From Leptospiraceae bacterium (GTDB taxonomy: Bacteria; Spirochaetota; Leptospiria; Turneriellales; Turneriellaceae), in NCBI GenBank assembly GCA_016788945.1, contig JAEUSA010000118.1:1-8786 (forward strand): DNA of 8,786 nucleotides. Reading direction: 5' to 3'. Shown here in pieces: positions 6,082 to 8,786 of this stretch. The first letter of the stretch is position 1. The number at the start of each line of letters is the position of its first letter. The notes under the pieces were generated by a model. The model made no database searches, had not been told where the DNA came from, and saw nothing but the letters and a program-made list of their open reading frames with translations. The position numbers were made by a program, and so were the translations under genes.

Positions 6082-7853
6082 TCTTTTTCTTCGGATATTG
6101 CATCTTGTCTGAAGACTTCGGCCAGCTGCAACCCCGCCTGATTCGAATAATCGACGAAAAGTTTTTCATTACCGCGGTATTTCATCTGTTCGACGAGGGT
6201 ATGTTCATCGTGCTTGCGGAATTTTTCGATCATCGCCGACGTCTTTTTCTCGCTAAAGCCCAAGTTGCGCAGCATAACATGCGCCGTTTCGAGGCTCGAG
6301 GCGAAAGTTTCCCTGCGTAGATCGGCAACGCCAATATCCATCAGGTCATGCGCATGCGCACGGTTGCGGGCACGCGCGAGGATTTTAAGGTGCGGAAAAT
6401 GTTCGCGGATGATTTGTGCAATGCGTACCGACGCTTCTTTGTCATCAATCGCGAGGACAAATATTTTCGCTTTCGCTGCCCCTGCGGCGTGCAGTAGATC
6501 AAGCCGGCTCGCGTCACCGTAGTAGACCTTACTGCCGAACTTGCGCACCGTTTGCACCTGCTCAGAATCAATTTCCAGCGCGGTAAAACCGATCTCATTC
6601 AGACGCAGCATACGGCCGATGATCTGCCCATAACGACCAAAGCCCGCGAGAATCACGGGATTACTCTCGTCGGGAATCTCATCGTACTTCCACTCCGATG
6701 AAGCGAAGCGTTGGCGCAAAAAACGGCTATTGATCTGGTAGACGAGCGGCGTTGCCAAAAGACTCAGCGCGACGATGACATTGGCAATGGCCGCAACCTC
6801 TGCGGTCATCAGACTTTTTTCTGTCGCCAGTTTAAAGAGGACAAAAGCAAACTCGCCGCCCTGACAGATAAGGAAGGCGATATTGCGCGAGACTTCACCG
6901 TCATAACGAAACAGTATGCCGGCAAAATAGATCGCGATAATTTTGAGCGCCATGAGCAAAATGACAGCGAGGGGTATGAGCAGCGGGTAGCGCAGCAACA
7001 TACCGAAATCCATGCTCATGCCGACGGCCATGAAGAATAGACCAAGCAGTAATCCCTTAAAAGGTTCAATACTCGCTTCGAGCTCATGCCGGTATTCCGA
7101 TTCGGAAAGTACAACCCCCGCGATGAATGTACCCATTGCCATGGAAAATCCTACTGCTTCCATGAGCGCGGCAATGGAGAAAACGAGCAGCAGCGCCGCG
7201 GCAGTGAATAGCTCACGGCTTTTTGCCCTGACGACCATACGAAAAAAGGGCTGCACCAGAAAACGGGCACCCGCCAGAACCGCAACCAAAGCAATAAAAC
7301 CCGGTATCAGCGCGGTAAAGGTCGAACCCTGCCCCGGAGATGCCAAAAGCGGTAGAATAATCATCACCGGGACGACAGCGATATCTTGAAACAGCAGTAT
7401 GGCAAAAGAGGCGCGGCCGTACTGCGTATTGAGCTCATGCTTTTCCGCAAGAATATGCATGGCGAACGCCGTTGACGACAGGGCAAAACCAAAAGCGAGT
7501 ATGGCGGCCTGCATGACCCCCGTACCTCGCATCAGCAGCGGAACGAGTAAAATGGCCATCGAAAAGACGATCTGCAGCATGCCGAAGCCAAAGATATCCC
7601 GCCGCATATTCCATAACCGGCCGGGGCGCAGCTCGAGGCCGATAATGAACAGCAGCAGCACCACGCCAAATTCAGAAAAGGTGAGGATATCAGACACATT
7701 CCAGATGAGCTTGAGCCCCCACGGACCAATGGCAGCGCCGGCGATCAGGTAGCCGAGAACATTACCTAACCCGAGGCGGGTTGCCACCGGCACCGCGACG
7801 ACCGCTGCCGCCATCAGCACCAGCAGATAGAGCATAAATGTGTGCGAATTCAT
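6078..7853 (-). CDS. KefB/KefC-type K+(Na+)/H+ antiporter, CPA2 family, with RCK domain
   Basis: The ORF encodes 591 residues, close to E. coli KefB (about 601) and KefC (about 620). Residues about 5-375 form a multi-helix CPA2 transport domain. It has the ion-site motif LFQDIAVVP (Asp157), the loop HELEASIEPFKG (256-267), LFFMAVGMSMDFG and the strongly conserved CQGGEFAFVLF. Residues about 398-515 are an RCK/TrkA-N domain with the Rossmann motif GFGRYGQ (404-410), then KFGSKVYYGDASRLDLL, HFPHLKILARAR and RRETF. Kef systems release K+ in exchange for H+ to protect cells from electrophiles; glutathione keeps them closed and glutathione adducts open them. From remembered KefC numbering, Arg416 and Arg516 are kept (Arg407, Arg514), but Asn551 aligns to Asp549 and Asp264 to Ser261. 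No KefF/KefG-type oxidoreductase gene is in the window. ATG 7853 has no clear ribosome site. KefB and KefC cannot be told apart here. Confidence 0.93.
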   Translation of the reverse strand: MNSHTFMLYLLVLMAAAVVAVPVATRLGLGNVLGYLIAGAAIGPWGLKLIWNVSDILTFSEFGVVLLLFIIGLELRPGRLWNMRRDIFGFGMLQIVFSMAILLVPLLMRGTGVMQAAILAFGFALSSTAFAMHILAEKHELNTQYGRASFAILLFQDIAVVPVMIILPLLASPGQGSTFTALIPGFIALVAVLAGARFLVQPFFRMVVRAKSRELFTAAALLLVFSIAALMEAVGFSMAMGTFIAGVVLSESEYRHELEASIEPFKGLLLGLFFMAVGMSMDFGMLLRYPLLIPLAVILLMALKIIAIYFAGILFRYDGEVSRNIAFLICQGGEFAFVLFKLATEKSLMTAEVAAIANVIVALSLLATPLVYQINSRFLRQRFASSEWKYDEIPDESNPVILAGFGRYGQIIGRMLRLNEIGFTALEIDSEQVQTVRKFGSKVYYGDASRLDLLHAAGAAKAKIFVLAIDDKEASVRIAQIIREHFPHLKILARARNRAHAHDLMDIGVADLRRETFASSLETAHVMLRNLGFSEKKTSAMIEKFRKHDEHTLVEQMKYRGNEKLFVDYSNQAGLQLAEVFRQDAISEEKD

Positions 7854-7866
7854 TCGCTACAAGATA

Positions 7867-7914
7867 GCAAAATAAAGACGCGTTGCCTAATCAAGATTGT
7901 GGTTTGGCTAACGC
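7867..7914 (-). terminator. Weak bulged hairpin with T-rich tail at the end of the PfpI-like gene
   Basis: Read on the minus strand, GCGTT-A-GCC (7914-7906) can pair with GGCAACGC (7887-7880) with one bulged A and an 18-base loop, followed by GTCTTTATTTTGC. The stop codon of the PfpI-like gene lies inside the loop. The long loop, the bulge and the broken T-run make this at best a leaky intrinsic terminator. Confidence 0.2.
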
Positions 7915-8577
7915 TGCGTAAGCTGCCATCACCAATGCTCGCCGACGACTATGGCTCGTTTCGGTTTGTTTGCGCACGCTGTCCACTGTCGAGGTGTGCG
8001 CGGTTGTAGGATGCCCTGAGTCAAATGGCGGAGCGGGATTATACTCGATCTGCAATTGTACCTGCCGGGCCATCTCTTCAGATACCACAGCCGCCACCAG
8101 ATGAAGGGCGAAATCGATTCCCGCAGTTACACCGCCTCCGGTAATGCGATTCCGGTCGACCACGACACGTCCTTCGAACGGTATCGCCTTGCAAAGCGGT
8201 AACAAATCGGCATAACGCCAATGAGTCGTCGCACGGTAACCCTCCAGCAAGCCACACGCAGCAAGTACAAGCGCCCCTGTACAAACAGATGTTACGAATT
8301 GTGCCCGCATACCTAATTGAGCGATTTTGGTCAGCAGGGAGCTATCTTCGAGCAGCTGATTTACTCCTGAACCTCCGGGTATAAAAAGGATATCGCACCC
8401 CTTTACGTCATCGATGTTTTGAGAGCTCTTGAACGTGAGCCCGGTATCAGTTTTTATCTCACCGGATTTTGGCGAAAACACATCTATGGTAAATTTGTCT
8501 ACTCGGCTGAACACCTCGTATGGACCAATGAAGTCCTGCATAGTGACGTTGGGAAAAATCATCATTGCGAGACGCAT
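7891..8577 (-). CDS. DJ-1/PfpI superfamily protein, isonitrile hydratase-like
   Basis: From ATG 8577 the protein has 228 residues, as I recall the length of Pseudomonas putida isonitrile hydratase. The glutamine-amidotransferase-like fold is marked by DILFIPGGSG (about 62-71) and the nucleophile elbow FVTSVCTGALVLAACGLLEG, with Cys99 and Thr100. QDFIGPYEVF near the start supplies Asp15. These match the remembered Asp17/Cys101/Thr102 of isonitrile hydratase, which adds water to isonitriles to give N-substituted formamides. RATTHW, RITGGGVTAGIDFALHLVA and EYNPAPPFDSG further fit this subfamily rather than PfpI proteases, DJ-1 deglycases or AraC-type regulators; no DNA-binding domain follows. 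No signal peptide, so cytoplasmic. An in-frame TTG at 8748 is rejected because that stretch overlaps the upstream gene. The true substrate cannot be known from sequence. It follows the upstream gene by 26 bases and precedes the antiporter gene by 37. Confidence 0.85.
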   Translation of the reverse strand: MRLAMMIFPNVTMQDFIGPYEVFSRVDKFTIDVFSPKSGEIKTDTGLTFKSSQNIDDVKGCDILFIPGGSGVNQLLEDSSLLTKIAQLGMRAQFVTSVCTGALVLAACGLLEGYRATTHWRYADLLPLCKAIPFEGRVVVDRNRITGGGVTAGIDFALHLVAAVVSEEMARQVQLQIEYNPAPPFDSGHPTTAHTSTVDSVRKQTETSHSRRRALVMAAYAALAKPQS

Positions 8578-8603
8578 TCTATACAGTCCGACGAGGTGTG
8601 ATG

Positions 8604-8786
8604 TTATGACAATGACGATATTTTGCGCCAACGGCGGGCAGCCATGACCATACCCGTCACGAGCAAGATGACAAGAGAAATACCCGGTATTGCTGTGAGC
8701 TCCTTCTTCGTACCAAAAAACTGTAGCTGGTGCAGTTTCATCACCCAAAAATGGAATGCACGCGCATCGTCGCTTTCTTCGACAAT
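8604..8786 (-). CDS. C-terminal fragment of a membrane protein, probably PepSY-associated (runs off right edge)
   Basis: The minus strand is open from the right edge to TAA at 8606-8604, giving 60 residues. The fragment reads HFWVMKLHQLQFFGTKKEL, then a hydrophobic helix (about residues 33-49, IPGISLVILLVTGMVMA) and a basic tail ARRWRK. A 'LHxLxFFG...PG...LL.TG' pattern followed by a basic end is typical of the last helix of PepSY-associated membrane proteins, which often work in iron or electron transfer. The call rests on one helix and its flanks. An internal ATG at codon 16 could start a tiny protein, but the reading frame is open well before it and carries coherent sequence, so a truncated larger gene is more likely. 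Confidence 0.55.
   Translation of the reverse strand: MVEESDDARAFHFWVMKLHQLQFFGTKKELTAIPGISLVILLVTGMVMAARRWRKISSLS

Noticed and set aside
5417..6112. A 231-codon plus-strand ORF with Ser/Phe-rich hydrophobic runs
   Set aside because: The Ser/Phe/Leu runs are the complement of the Lys/Glu codon tract in the AsmA-like gene, not a real membrane protein.
8578..8748. N-terminal extension of the PfpI-like gene from TTG 8748
   Set aside because: The extra 57 residues look unlike the family, overlap the open frame of the PepSY-like fragment, and would exceed the usual length. ATG 8577 gives 228 residues.

Overview
The window is a co-directional run of seven genes, all read on the minus strand (right to left), with no stretch over 70 bases that lacks a gene. 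Two genes are cut by the window edges. The composition looks moderately G+C-rich by eye. The gene content suits a diderm (Gram-negative) bacterium: an AsmA-like envelope protein, a Kef-type K+/H+ antiporter, an exported TPR protein with a CsgG/FlgT-like tail, and a membrane-anchored TPR-NHL-VWA protein. A spirochaete of the Leptospirales would fit, but this is a family-level impression. No marker gene is present to prove it.

In transcription order the layout is: (1) the last 60 residues of a protein whose end resembles the final membrane helix of PepSY-associated membrane proteins (8786-8604); (2) a 228-residue DJ-1/PfpI-superfamily enzyme of the isonitrile hydratase type (8577-7891); (3) a 591-residue KefB/KefC-like antiporter with a C-terminal NAD-binding RCK domain (7853-6078); (4) a 523-residue AsmA-like protein with a Lys/Glu-rich insertion (6045-4474); (5) a 107-residue two-helix membrane protein of unknown function (4451-4128); (6) a 736-residue membrane-anchored protein with TPRs, a probable six-blade NHL propeller and a VWA domain with a degenerate metal site (4062-1852); (7) an exported TPR protein (1855 to the left edge), whose visible C-terminal part resembles CsgG/TolB-N and FlgT modules.

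The right half (genes 1-5) has short gaps of 22-37 bases and may be one transcript. A weak bulged hairpin lies at the end of gene 2. Genes 6 and 7 form a tight pair through a 4-base ATGA stop/start overlap. They sit behind their own near-consensus sigma-70-like promoter (TTGACG, 17-base spacer, TATTAT), whose -35 is overlapped by a 7-bp inverted repeat that looks like an operator. The best candidate for an undescribed system is this pair: an inner-membrane-anchored periplasmic propeller/VWA scaffold made together with a secreted TPR/CsgG-like partner, perhaps with the small membrane protein just upstream. Its function cannot be read from sequence alone.

The internal gene starts lack clear Shine-Dalgarno sequences. 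Two starts sit 8-12 bases after plausible -10 elements, which suggests leaderless or very short-leader transcripts.
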